NCBI RefSeq assembly: GCF_030247185.1
Contig: NC_080571.1
Coordinates: 230,967,666 to 231,031,665 of the forward strand
From: Malaya genurostris
Taxonomy: Eukaryota; Arthropoda; Insecta; Diptera; Culicidae
Direction of reading: 5' to 3'
Length of the DNA: 64,000 nt
The stretch's first letter is position 1. The number at the start of each line of letters is the position of its first letter. A model generated the notes under the pieces. That model searched no databases and was not told where the DNA came from. It worked only from the letters and a program-made list of their open reading frames with translations. The position numbers were made by a program, and so were the translations under genes. Below are positions 34,045 through 45,333 of this stretch, one piece after another.

Positions 34045-36161
34045 AATAGGAACTTCAAAGTCAAGGTGTATTTCCGAACCGATGACTGAATGGCTGCAGG
34101 AGGCTAAAAATGCAGTCGTTGGGTTTTTTCCTTACTGGATACACGCAATGCTTAGCAATCGACTTCTTTGTTCATCGCTTCGGCAAGCAGAGATTAGAAA
34201 GCTGAGTGTCTGTGGGTGTCCTCAAGGTGGTGTACTATCCCCACTTTTATGGTACCTAGTCGCTGATGGTTTGTTAAGGAAACTTAATAACCTTGGATTT
34301 CCGACTTATGGTTTTGCCGACGATTATCATATATTGATGACCGGTATAAGCATTAACACTCTCTTTGATTTAATGCAGCAAGCCCTGCGATCTGTTGAAC
34401 AATGGTGTTGTCAGGTTGGATTATCTGTAAATCCGGGCAAAACATCAATGGTGCTTTTCACCCATCGTAGGATAATCACAGGAGCTCGTCCGTTACAGTT
34501 CTTCGGCTCAGAGGTCACTGTAGTTGATCAAGTTAAATACGTCGGGGTTATTCTTGACTCAAAACTGAATTGGTCTGCTCACATTGATTTCAGGATTAAA
34601 AGAGTTTGCATGGCTTTCGGCCAATGCAGACGAGCTTTTGGAAAATCATGGGGACTCAAACCCAGATATATTCAATGGATCTACACAACTATTGTTAGAC
34701 CAATTTTAACATATGGGTGTCTTGTATGGTGGCAGAAAGAAGAAGTCGCGACAGTTCAGTAAAAGGAAAATCATCTCCAAAGGATGGTGCTAATGGCGAT
34801 GACAGGAGCATTCACGACAACTCCTACTACTGCTTTAAAAGCGCTACTGTGCATTAAACCACGACATGTGTTCCTAAAACAAGAAGCATTATCTCGTGTA
34901 TACCGTCTTAAGGTTACAAGGCTTTGGAACTGTAACCGTTTAGATTATGCTACTAACCACACTCGCTTGTGGTCTCAAATGGTTACGTGGGATGAGTATT
35001 TACTCGCTCCTAGTGACCTAACTCTCAAATGCAGTTTTCCTTTCGTGAGGAATGGTTGTCTGGTTGTTTGGAACGACAACTTGATGAACACATAGTTTGT
35101 TATACGGACGGTTCTCTGTTGAATGGTCGTGCTGGTGCTGGTGTCTACTGTTGTGAAATGAGGCTACAGCATTCTCATTCACTTGGTAGATACTGTACTG
35201 TGTTTCGAGCAGAAATCTACGCGATTCTGTGTGGAATACAAACGGGACTTCAGCAGAGGATCTGTGGTAAACGATTTTTTTTATTCCGACAGTCTGGCAG
35301 CTTTAAAAGCACTCAGTTCGAATGATTCACGGTCGAATCTAGTAATCGCATGTCGAACTCATATTGAAGACCTTAGCATCTCAAATGCTGTTTACTTCTT
35401 ATGGGTACCCGGCCATTCTGGTATTACTGGAAATGAATGGGCTGATGAATTGGCTAGAGCTGGTGCAACGAATGATTTCGTCGGTCCGGAACCAGCTTTA
35501 CCACTTTCAACTAGTTGGATAAAGCACAAGATTCGTTCTTGGGCTGCATCCAAACATGCCAGCAAAAGCATATTCTCTCGTTTCTCACCCAATGTGATAA
35601 GGAGCTATAGTCAGAAGGATCCATCGTTCTTCCTGGAGTGAATGAATCACTTCTGTATTCACCTTAGCAGATTGTTTGGCATCCTTTATGGGGTACCGAA
35701 TTTACTTCTGCTCGTACATACTGCGAATCGTTCTGCATTCTTCCGGGAGTGCAGAATGGTGTCGCTTTGGTAAAATCTCTAAATCCTCTCGGGGGTTGGA
35801 GGTTTTATTAACTGTGCATCGTTCATCAGAAAGAACACACATAGTAACAAACCTAAATAGGTTTTACAGCAGACTGTTCGGGAGGTTCGTAGAGGTTCAG
35901 AATTTACTTCTGCTTCCACTAAATGTGATCCCCAGCAAATTGTTCAGCATCCCTTAGGGGTGCAGAATTTACTTCTGCTTTTTTGTATTTTTGCTATGCT
36001 TTGTTTTTCCCCATCCTCCTTGTCTAAATCTTACCATTTCCCTTCAATCCTTCCCTCTTTTATATCGGGAAAATGAGACTAAAAACAAATTGATGGCTAG
36101 GCACAAATCTCCCAATATCAAGGGGAACGTGCCATTTGAGCCAATTTGTTCTGATTCCTGA
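34045..36161 (+). pseudogene. LOA/R1-like LINE, 5'-truncated copy 2
   Basis: Same family as copy 1, inverted, and starting further upstream in the reverse transcriptase. The 226-aa open frame at 34082-34762 holds LSVCGCPQGGVLSPLLW and FPTYGFADDYHILMTG (catalytic FADD), then RPILTYGCLVWWQKEEVA. A stop follows at 34760, then a piece of 103 aa, then RNase H motifs (CYTDGSLLNGRAGAG, WVPGHSGITGNEWADELARA) with further frameshifts. The C-terminal Cys cluster is lost. The 3' UTR resembles that of copy 1, and both end CTGATTCCTGA. Confidence 0.85.
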
Positions 36162-36640
36162 TACTTTTTTGAGAATCATAGGCGCTATGAAGCATTACAT
36201 GCGTTACTTTTTAGTAAGTTATAGGTATTACGGAGCGTTACGAAGCGTTACTTTTTTGAAAGTTATGGGTGTTACGAAGCATTACATGTTCGTAAGTTAT
36301 AGGCGATATAAAAAGTTAGATGAGTTTCCTATTTGTGAGTTATGACGTTACGCTGCGTTACATGCGTTATTCGTTTGTAAGTTGCAAGCGTTCCATGCGT
36401 TGCTTTTCATAAGCTTCGGCGGTTACGAAGCGTTACATGCGTTATTTTTATATGAGCTATATGCGTTACGAAGCGTCAAAAGCGTTACTTTTTATGAGTT
36501 TTAGACGTTACGAAGCGCAAAAAGCGTTACGATGCGTTACTTTTTAGTAAGTTATAGGCGTTACGAAGCGTTATCATTTGTAAGTTAGAGGCATTAAGAA
36601 GCGTTACTTTTTATAAGTTACAGATGTTACGAGACGTGAC
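36162..36640. repeat. GCGTTAC satellite, right part
   Basis: Continues the satellite after the 3' end of LINE copy 2 and stops sharply where DD37E transposon sequence begins. Confidence 0.8.
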
Positions 36641-36986
36641 ATGAATCCACCAAATTGCCCACAACTTCGACCAATTGAGGAATTTTGGGCATTAGCGAAG
36701 GCACATCTTAGGAAACATGTCTCGGCAGCCGAAACCATTCAACAGTTCGAAAAAGATTGAAAAAGTGTCAAAACTTGTCGCTAAGAAGTCTGTGCGGAAT
36801 TTAATGAGGAACGTTCGCAAGAAGGTGCGTCAGCTAGTCTACAATGTCATGGTAGCAAATATTGGGAATAATATTATATTGTTGTAGTCTAATATTATTA
36901 GTATATCGAATAAAATTTGAATATCTTACACTTTTGAATTATTTACAGCAAAATCAAAGTGCGTCCATACTTTCTGGGACAGTCTT
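36641..36986 (+). pseudogene. DD37E transposon, 3' fragment
   Basis: Reads MNPPNCPQLRPIEEFWALAK, KHVSAAETIQQFEKD and VRNLMRNVRKKVRQLVYN, the transposase end with the catalytic Glu. The right terminal repeat GTGCGTCCATACTTTCTGGG and ACAGTCTT then follow, with TA at 36987-36988. It is very close to the transposon at 43789-45050 and keeps about ten residues around NPPNCP that the larger copy has lost. Confidence 0.88.
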
Positions 36987-36988
36987 TA

Positions 36989-37446
36989 CTGTTTGTTAAA
37001 CCAACTCAAAAACGTGAAAGGATTATGTTCCAGATCGGTTTTATTACTAACTGTACAATATGTTCATTTCAACAGTTTCATATCCAGTTTTCTCTCAATA
37101 AATATTACTGCTGTGAAACATATTAAACAAGAAATTAGTTGCACATCATACAAAAAAGTGCGCTTTTCCAATCACACAATCGTTGCGGAGAGAGTTAAGA
37201 AATACAATACAAGAACAATGTTTGCTACTTGGGTAACATTGATAATAATAATAATAAAAATATCGAGGATGAATCAACAAATTTCGATATATTATTCCTC
37301 ACTTGAAAGCTGCAAAGGTTTTAAAGTTAAAGTTTTAATGTTTCATTTCGGATCAGATAAAGTGAAGTAAGGAACAAAGAACACTACATTTTTTATCAAA
37401 AATTAGTTCTTGGACAAAATGTTACAAAAAGACGTTTTTTTTGCTA
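36989..37446. other. No recognisable gene
   Basis: One open frame of 125 aa (36993-37370) without known motifs, containing a short ATA-repeat stretch. No support for it being real. Confidence 0.5.
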
Positions 37447-37700
37447 TTTACTCGCTCCTAGTGACCTAACTCTCACATGCAGTTTTCCTTTCAAAACATT
37501 CAATGTGAGCTGTCCTCTTCATGAGGAATGGTTGACTGGTTATTTGAAACGACAACTTGATAAACACATAGTTTGTTATACGGACGGTTCTCTGTTGAAT
37601 GGTCGTGCTGGTGCTGGTGTCTACTGTCGTGAAATGAGCAGTCTCATTCACTTGGTAGATACTGTTCTGTGTTTCAAGCAGAAATCTACGCAATTTTGTA
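37447..37700 (+). pseudogene. LOA-like LINE, RNase H start fragment
   Basis: Reads VCYTDGSLLNGRAGAGVYC, with flanking sequence (CTCGCTCCTAGTGACC, GGTAGATACTG) matching LINE copy 2 at 35003-35240. It is cut at both ends. Confidence 0.85.
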
Positions 37701-37753
37701 GATAAGTGAACCAGTGAATCAGATTGAACTTTTTTCACATTTCATCTTAGACA

Positions 37754-37921
37754 CGTCAGTCCATAGCAGTTTATGTTGAACTGTTATATCACTCTACAGT
37801 TCAACATAAACCGTTAAGCAGACGTAAATTTTTTGTTATTTGCAGAACACTTTCTGCCTACTAAATGTTGTTGCACTGTTAGTTTGTATAACAGTTCAAC
37901 ATAAACTGTTTTGCACTGACG
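37754..37921. mobile_element. Small MITE, 168 bp
   Basis: The left end CGTCAGTCCATAGCAGTTTA with TGTTGAACTGTTATA matches the inverse of the right end over about 36 bp with few mismatches. A further internal copy of ACAGTTCAACATAAACCG lies at 37797-37814, so the left end alone can also form a hairpin. No coding capacity. Confidence 0.7.
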
Positions 37922-40050
37922 AGTCCAGAATGGAACGTAAGGGAAATTGAAAACGGCAATGTGCCCCAGGCACAAAGCAAGGCCATCCCCAGTAGAGATT
38001 GGAAAAGAAAAACTAGCACACTTCTTTATTTTCCCAATCGAGGAATTTTCATTGTCATTGGGCTACCAGGTAGCTGTCAGGAAACTACATCTTAGAGACT
38101 AGCTGATGAAGCCAAATGACCGTACATGTACGCTGTGTACAGAAGGTTCTACCTTCAGTGAAACCTTATATCTCAAGTAACATTCAAAAACCAGACAAAG
38201 TCATCAACCCACGGATAATCCTCCATACTACTGATTTTGATTTCATATTGCGTTTTTCCTGGTACTTTTCTTACTAGAGAGAACACTCCAAAAGCTTTGC
38301 AAGAAGCGTTGTTTTCATGTGCTAAATTTTGGAATTATCATATTGCTCAGTTGTCTCGATTGAATTGAGAACCATCCAACTGGGGGCTTAATGAGCATCT
38401 ACCACCACTTATGATGAAGCTAATGTACGAACACTTAACAAGTTTCCACTGAACCAGACTCGCTTGTTGTTCTTTCAGGAATTCCCATTGCAACTATAAT
38501 CGATAACATTTAAACATTATAGCTTATTCATGATTGGAACTTTTCGCTACCCACTCAATTTGTGATCGAAACGGTTAACTCGAAGTAAGTAGATTTTATC
38601 GCAATGGAAACTTGCATCCGCATGCATCCTGGATAGATGATAATAGCTTTGGCGGGCAATAATTTCAACTTGTTATCAAGCATGCTCATCAAAGTGGGAA
38701 ATTCATTGCAAACACGTATCAAGTATGCAAACATGTGGCTTTGCTGTAATGCTGGAGGGTTTGTACTAATGTTTTGCCGGCTGCATTTGCAATAAATTCG
38801 AGAGTAAATAGACGGTAACGGGAAGACTTTGAGCCAGATACATTTCGGTGTGCGAAGATTGTAATCAAACGTAGAGCTCTGTGGTTGCGAATGCACTGCT
38901 CTCAAGCTACCAACAAAATGGTAATCGCTGAGATTTGATAGAAAATTAGTGATATTGGGTAAATAGCAGTAGCATATCTTATTTATTTATTCATTGAATT
39001 AAACAGCAAAACAAACTAATGTTGTGTAATTCAGCATCACACAGAAATTTGAAAAATTCGTTTACACAACACTTGGAATGGCTTTCGGAAGCATTTTTGA
39101 ATCTCTTATGTATGTGAACGAGCTCATCCTATCTTTTTTAAACTTTTTTTAACCTGAGGTGAAACTCTCAAAGTGTAAGCATATCGTTTCGTTTCGTGTA
39201 TTTCTGTTCGCGTTCTGTTTTTTTCTCGACCTAGAGTGAATCAGTGAGTCAGTGTAAAAGAATTTACAATCGAAAAATATAAAATAATCGAAAATAAAAA
39301 CACAACCAAAACATAACCTATACGAAAATAAATGAACAATACATGTGCAAAAAACACAATCGAAATTAAAACACAAAATTAAATTCTAATCTAACAATAC
39401 ATGGGCAAGATGGGCCATCTCTGGGCTTAGCCTGTCACATTAGTGACACAGCAAATAAAAAAAAACTATTTAAAGCATACAAGTGAAAATTCTCAAAATC
39501 ACCATGCGTACTATTTTGTATGCATGACTTTCCATTGTATGCAAGCTCGAACGCAGAAGTTGTTGGACAGCTCAGAACACCTCTAAAGACGAATGTTCGC
39601 TTTGCCAAACAACCGTTAAATTTACATTACAAAATTATACACCTTGACATCTCTACTCGGAAGTATGTTCTCTACGTGAACACGTCGGTCGCAATAAGTC
39701 CCCAGTCTGACAGACAGATGGCGTCACTCTTCCATGCGTTTAATAGATACATTCCTCAGATGTCATCTCTTACAACTCAATCAATCGATTCGTCATTGTG
39801 TTAGTTGATGTGCTTCCTTCAGTGACACGTTACTTTGGATAATTAGAAACATTGAAGAAAAGAGACTTTTATGTGTTGATAAAACACTATTTTTAATCAA
39901 AAACCTTTTTCAATGACTTTCTTGTATTACTTATATTTCCAAAAATATCACTAGAAGATTCTATCAACCTTTTCAATTTGTAAACAGTTATGTCAAGTTT
40001 ATAAGATTTTTTTTTTTATTTTGGATCATCGCACTAAATGACTCAACACA
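37922..40050. other. No recognisable gene
   Basis: Frames of 116 aa or less without known motifs. One probable retroposon 3' end (39395-39465) is listed separately. Confidence 0.5.
39395..39465 (+). mobile_element. Probable 3' end of a LINE or SINE
   Basis: GGGCAAGATGGGCCATCTCT is followed by a perfect stem-loop TGTCAC-ATTA-GTGACA, then AGCAAATAAA and a run of A. A conserved-looking stem-loop just before an A tail is usual at retroposon 3' ends. The body upstream is not recognised. Confidence 0.4.
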
Positions 40051-40054
40051 CTTT

Positions 40055-40590
40055 ACCATATAGATCTGGAACCGGAAGTCGGACCATGATAAAACTAAAC
40101 CCTACGAGACTATAAGAACTTGCATTTGATCTTAAGTTTGTGAAAATCGATTAAATCATCTCTGAGAAAATTGAGTGAGTCTCGTTTTAAAGTATTTGGT
40201 CGCAATTTCCGGTACTTTTGGAATCGGGAACTGGGATCCAGTGTAGTCGGTTCGTTTAGTAAGTAACTAATATGACCTACAAATTAAATCAGTCTTGAGC
40301 CAAATCTAGAAGAGTTTTACCCTTTTTTGCATTGTCGCTCTAACTGACGGTGTGCAATTTCAAACACACTTTACCCTATGAAAGCATGATGTAATTCAAT
40401 ATTAAACCTATGGGACTCTAAAATTATTTATTTTATGAGTGACATCATTTGACACATACTGACACACATACACACACACAGACATTGCTCAACTCGATGA
40501 ACTGTGTCGAATGATATAGAACATTTAGCCCTCCTTTCACTACTGAATTTTTCAAGTGATTGCATAAACTTCCTATATGATTTTGTTATA
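40055..40590 (+). repeat. Fold-back-type repeat, right arm only
   Basis: Units with GAACCGGAAGTCGGACC and GTGAAAATCGATTAAATC lead to a CA run near 40465 and to CTCGATGAACTGTGTCGAAT, then GTGATTGCATAAACTTCC. The left arm was not found nearby. Confidence 0.6.
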
Positions 40591-41680
40591 ACCCTAACAA
40601 GTAGGTACAAATTGAATGAAAGATTTACATATTTACATAATTTTCATCTAAAAAATATAGATTCAAATATGGTAACCATGCACGCTGTACGAAATTGAAC
40701 AAAGCATGCTGCGAACGGAGCAAAGCCGCTCGTACCGACGCGTACCAGATTTGCATCGTCATTTTGAATGACGATTTAAATGTTTTGACACTCATCGCCC
40801 TATAATTTTGGAACTTCTCTTCACAATTATCGGTGCTCTCGAAAGTGGTAACCTGGGACTAGTAGTCTCAAAGAAGTTTTATATATTCACTAACTAACAA
40901 TATCTGCTAACTAGATGAATTTAATAGTAAATTTTATAAAAATTCGCACCTCATTTCGCCATCGCTTGTAAAAAATACTCATGAACAATGAAAATTTTCA
41001 CTGTATCGTGATCAACTTCTCGGGAACGCAAAGGAACCTGACACATTTTGTTCTCTGATTACACTGGAACTAAACAAATGAGGGTGATACCGAAAAACGG
41101 CAACGAAAAGTATAAGAATAAAGGTTTATTGTCATCCAGTAGTTTTCCATCATGGAGAACTGAAGTGTCGCTCAACGCACTTTTATATGTAATCCGTTTT
41201 TGAAAAATCACTCGTACGTTACAACTACTCGTGAATTTGAATTAAAATTTAACATTTTAAATTAAAGCCGAAAACGCCGTTGCCTTCGTGTAATACTTTG
41301 AAGCTATGGGTAAAAACAGGTTCTGTGACAAAATAAAACCTCCGAGCCACGTCCGGGCTGTCCGGACACCAGAGAATGTTTAACGAGACCTTGTGAAGTG
41401 TCCCGTGCGTTCGGGTAAGAAACATGCGACTGATCTTCAAATTTCTCGTCGTTCTTTCCATCGAATGGTCGAGCAGTCATCACCCAGCAGTTGAAATCGG
41501 CAGATTAGGGAGCTTGTTTATCGTTCGGAAACAAGATGCTCGAAATGCTAGAAACGGGTGATATTTCTCTAAGCGATGAGCGACGTAGCTCACTTCCACC
41601 TGAACAGAGCAGTAAACAATTATTTTTATTATGCCTAGACGAATCCGTTACAGGTTGTGGGAAAGCACCTCCATTAATTC
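40591..41680. other. No recognisable gene; one dispersed repeat
   Basis: About 40720-40980 is an inverted relative of 17520-17900 (shared AGATGAATTTA, CACCTCATTTCG and AATGACGATT motifs). The rest shows nothing I can name. Confidence 0.5.
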
Positions 41681-43788
41681 AAAATGTTTTTGCCTCTCTC
41701 ATATAGAAAAGTTATGCAATCACTACGAAAACCGACTTTCGAACCGTGAAATGTCTGTATGTGTATATGTGTGCATGTGCGTATGTGTGTTTTGTACCGA
41801 TTTTGCACCAACTATTCTTGGAGATGGCTGCTCCGAATTTCACAAACTTAGATTCAAATGAAAGGTCTTGTAATTCCATACAAAAATCCTGAATATTTTT
41901 TGGATCCGACTTTTTTGAATCCGACTTCCTGTTCAGGAGTTGTAAATAAATTAAAATATGTGTACTAACCTTTCTCAGAAATAGCGTGACCAATTTTTAA
42001 AAAGAAAGATTCAAATAAATGGTTATGTAGCCCTTTACAAAATTTCTGAATTTCATCTGGATCCGACTCCCGGTTCCAGAATTATAGGGTGATTAGTGAA
42101 TAAATGATAATTCCACTTTCAAAATACTTACTCACTCTTCTCAGAGATTACGAAACCAACTTTCACAAACTTAAATTCAAATGAAAGTTTGTATGACCCC
42201 AAACAATATTCCGGATTTTTTTATTTGGATCTGACTTCCGGCTCCGGAGTTATGAGGTAAAATGCGAAAACAAATAATATATGTATACTAAACTTTCTCA
42301 GAGATGGCTGGACCGATTTTTACAAACTTAGATTAAAATAAATTGTCTTATGATCCTATACAAAACTGCCGAATTTCATTTGGATCCAACTTCCGGTTCC
42401 GGAAATATATTCAAAAGTGTGTTAAAAATTTTATACCATCAATTAGAGGGACGAAGCAAAACACGTAAAAAATTTCAGAAACTAGCTTCAAAACTACTCT
42501 ATTTCATAGCCATTATCAGTACACGGAGAAACATACTTTTTTCGGCTATTCTGGTTCCCGGTTTCCTATTCCGGAGGCACCGGACATTGTATTATTATTA
42601 TTTATATCATTCTATTTACCCCGGAAATTGCAGTCATATTTTCCCAAATGGATCTCGCTCTCTTTGCTCAGCGATGGTTTGACCAATTTCCACGGACATA
42701 GCTTCAAAAAGGTCTTATGGTCCCATACCATTTTTTTTTTAATTTCACTCGGATCCGACTTCCGGTTCCGCAATTATACGGTAAAGTGTATTAAAGACTA
42801 TAATAGTTTTAAAAGCTTCTATAAAACCTTTTACCCGGACTAACAACTAAACTCAAAATAAAAACAAATTTTGAAGAAAGCTGCGATTATGTTGGTCACC
42901 GTTTTCCAATTCCAAAAAAAAACCTATTTTAATCCACCAAGTGGTGTAATGTGGCCTTTCTCACATCAATCATACTGTCATATTTAATAGTGCAGTATTT
43001 TTCGAAATAATTTTCTTCGATTCTGGAAAAACTAATCGGAATCGGTTTGGTTGGCCGTTTACTGATGACTACCGATTGAAGTAGTTTTCAGAATTTCTTC
43101 AGGTTTTCTGTTTTGCTTCTGTAAGTGATGGTATACAATTTTTAACACACTTTACCCTATAATTTCGAAACCAGAAGTCAGATCCGAAAGAAATTCAGGA
43201 AATCCGTATAAGATTCGAGGACCTTCCATTAAAACCTAAATTTTAGAAAATCGCTGAGAAAAGTGAGTGAGAACCATTTGAGAAAATACGACCACTATTT
43301 CCTGTGCATCCGGAATCGAAAACTGCTAATGAGTATTGAATGGAGTAGCTTCGAGGTCAATTTAGAATCTTATTTTCGTTTTTTTGTTTCGCCCCTCTGG
43401 TAAAAAAGTTTTTACACACCAAATAAAATTCAGAAGTTTTGTATGGGACCAAAATATCATTCATACATATTAATCTAAGTTTGTTGAAATCGGTCACGCC
43501 ATCTCGGAGCAAAGCGAGTTCACTTTGAAATTGGTATTTTACAGTAATTATCTTATAACCTCGAAACTGGTCGTCGGATCCAGATGAAACTAAGCGGTTT
43601 TGTGAGGAACTATAAGACCATTTTGTTTTTATTTGTACTTTTTACTCCATAACTCCGGAACCGGACGTCAGATCGAAACAAAATTTAGAAATTTTGTATG
43701 GGATCATAAGACCTTTCATTAAAATCTAGGTCTGTGAAAATTGGTCTAGCCATCTTCGAGAAAACATAGTGCAATAAACCGTAACATA

Positions 43789-45050
43789 AAGACTGTACCA
43801 GAAAGTATGGACGCAACCAAAAATCGCTGCCATTCTGCAATAGTTCAGAATCTGTCAATTTTCATGGCTGCGTCCTGTTGTTTACACTCTTCTCTAACCA
43901 CTTGTGAAGTTGTTTATTTGTTTTCATTAGTTTGTTTCGAAATGCGTGGACTTTCAGCAGAACAACGTCGAAAAATTGTGTACAAATGGTGCACAGAACG
44001 CGGACTGTCACTGAGAAAGATAGCAAAAATGGAACGAGTAAGTGAAAAAGCCTTGCGAAATGCAATCAGAAAGTTTGGTGAGGATAACACCTTTGAGGAT
44101 AAACCGAAAACGGGTCGAAAAATAGGTCCTGATAACCCTCAGTTGGATAAACGTATACTGAAGGCGTTCGAGCAAAAGAAGGAGGTTTCAGTTCGGGATG
44201 TGGCCAACCAAGTGGGCACTTCGAGGTCAAATGTTCTTCGTGCTAAAGAACGTTTGAATCCTCGATCCAATAAGAAGCAGAAACAACCAAAACGTAGTCC
44301 GAAACAAGAAGCATCGATCAGGCCGAGGGTTCGAAAGCTGTACAATACGATTCTTGCTGGAAATTTGAACTGCATAATCATGGACGACGAAACCTATGTG
44401 AAACTCTATTACAAATCCTTGCCGGGACCACAATATTATACGGTGCGAGAAGGGCAAGTGTTAAACCAGTCCGAGATATCGATCAAAGTCTAAAAATTTG
44501 GTAAAAAAGCCATGGTCTGGCAACCAATTTGTAGCTGCGGTAAGATTTCGAAACCCTTCATCACCACTGCTTCAATGAACAGCGAAATATACATCAAGGA
44601 CGACTTCTACCCAAGATTCGAAACCACAAGGATCCTGTTATCTTCTGGCCAGATCTTGCTTCTTGCCACTACTCGAAATCAACGGTAGAATGGTATACTA
44701 CCAAAAATGTCACTTTCGTCCCACAACTTCGACCAATTGAGGAATTTTAGGCATTAACGAAGGCACATCTTAGGAAACATGTCTCGGCAGCCGAAACCAT
44801 TCAACAGTTCGAAAAAGATTGGAAAAAAATGTCAAAACTTGTCGCCAAGAAGACTGTACGGAATTTAATAAGGAATGTTCGCAAAAAGGGGCACCAGCTA
44901 GTCTACAATGGCTAAGTAGCAAATGTTTAGAATAATATTCTGTTGTTGTAGTCTAATATTATCAGTATATCGAATAAAACTTGAATATCTAACATTTGTG
45001 AATTATTTACAGCGAAATCAAAGTGCGTCCATACTTTCTGGGACAGTCTT
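43789..45050 (+). mobile_element. DD37E (ITmD37E-like) transposon, complete ends
   Basis: Terminal inverted repeats of about 26 bp (AAGACTGTACCAGAAAGTAT... at the left, the inverse of AAGACTGTCCCAGAAAGTAT... at the right) are flanked by TA at 43787-43788 and 45051-45052. The 1262-bp length is normal for the family. It carries one broken transposase gene, so this copy can move only if transposase is supplied. Confidence 0.93.
43942..44915 (+). pseudogene. DD37E transposase, broken
   Basis: The start MRGLSAEQRRKIVYKWCTER with LSLRKIAKMERVSEKALRN is the first helix-turn-helix. KTGRKIGPDNPQLDKRILKA and VRDVANQVGTSRSNVLRAKE give the second. CIIMDDETYVKL holds the first catalytic Asp. The frame is open to 44493 (about 180 aa from this ATG), then a stop at the point leading to KFGKKAMVWQPIC. 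Later frames show WPDLASCHYS (second Asp) and QLRPIEEF (Glu), but about ten codons before QLRP are deleted and a stop follows EEF. The upstream in-frame extension from 43807 reads through the terminal repeat and is not part of the protein. Confidence 0.9.
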
Positions 45051-45322
45051 TACACACATACGCACATACACACACATACATTTTGCGTGCTCGACGAACT
45101 GAGTCGAATGGTATATGATGCTTGGAACTTTGGCCCTCGGGTCAAAAGTCGGTTTTGAAAGTGATTGCATATTCTTTCTTTATGAGAAAGGCAAAAAAGT
45201 ACACCTTTATTCATTTTTTATTTTGCACATTTTGACCCCGTAACTCTGAAACCGGAAGTCAGATCCATGCAAATTTCAATAAAAATTAATATAAGTTTTT
45301 GCAATAACCGCATCTATTTCAA

Positions 45323-45333
45323 GGCTATTAGTT
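45323..45333. repeat. Target site duplication, left (GGCTATTAGTT)
   Basis: Eleven bases repeated at 46348-46358 after the A-run of the element between them. Confidence 0.85.

Larger units (their letters stand above)
41690..45197. mobile_element. Large fold-back-type element with a transposon inside
   Basis: The left end, CTCTCATATAGAAAAGTTAT with GCAATCACTACGAAAACCGA, is the inverse of the right end, TCGGTTTTGAAAGTGATTGC with TATGAGAAAGGCAAAA. The left arm (41800-42800) holds at least four units about 157-168 bp apart, marked by TCTCAGAGATGGCT(G)GACCG and GACTTCCGGTTCCGG. The right arm (43140-43780) holds the same units inverted (AGAAGTCAGATCC, GAAAATTGGTCTAGCC). The centre near 42930 has a CCACCAAGTGGTGT end. 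A DD37E transposon sits in the right arm at 43789. No protein is encoded by the arms. Confidence 0.7.

Noticed and set aside
31774..36161. Twin priming as the source of the inverted LINE pair
   Set aside because: Twin priming inverts one part of a single element; here both copies contain the same region through to the 3' end, so two insertions or a duplication are needed.
43807..43941. Upstream extension of the DD37E transposase frame
   Set aside because: It would translate the terminal repeat itself; homologous transposases start at the position of the ATG at 43942.
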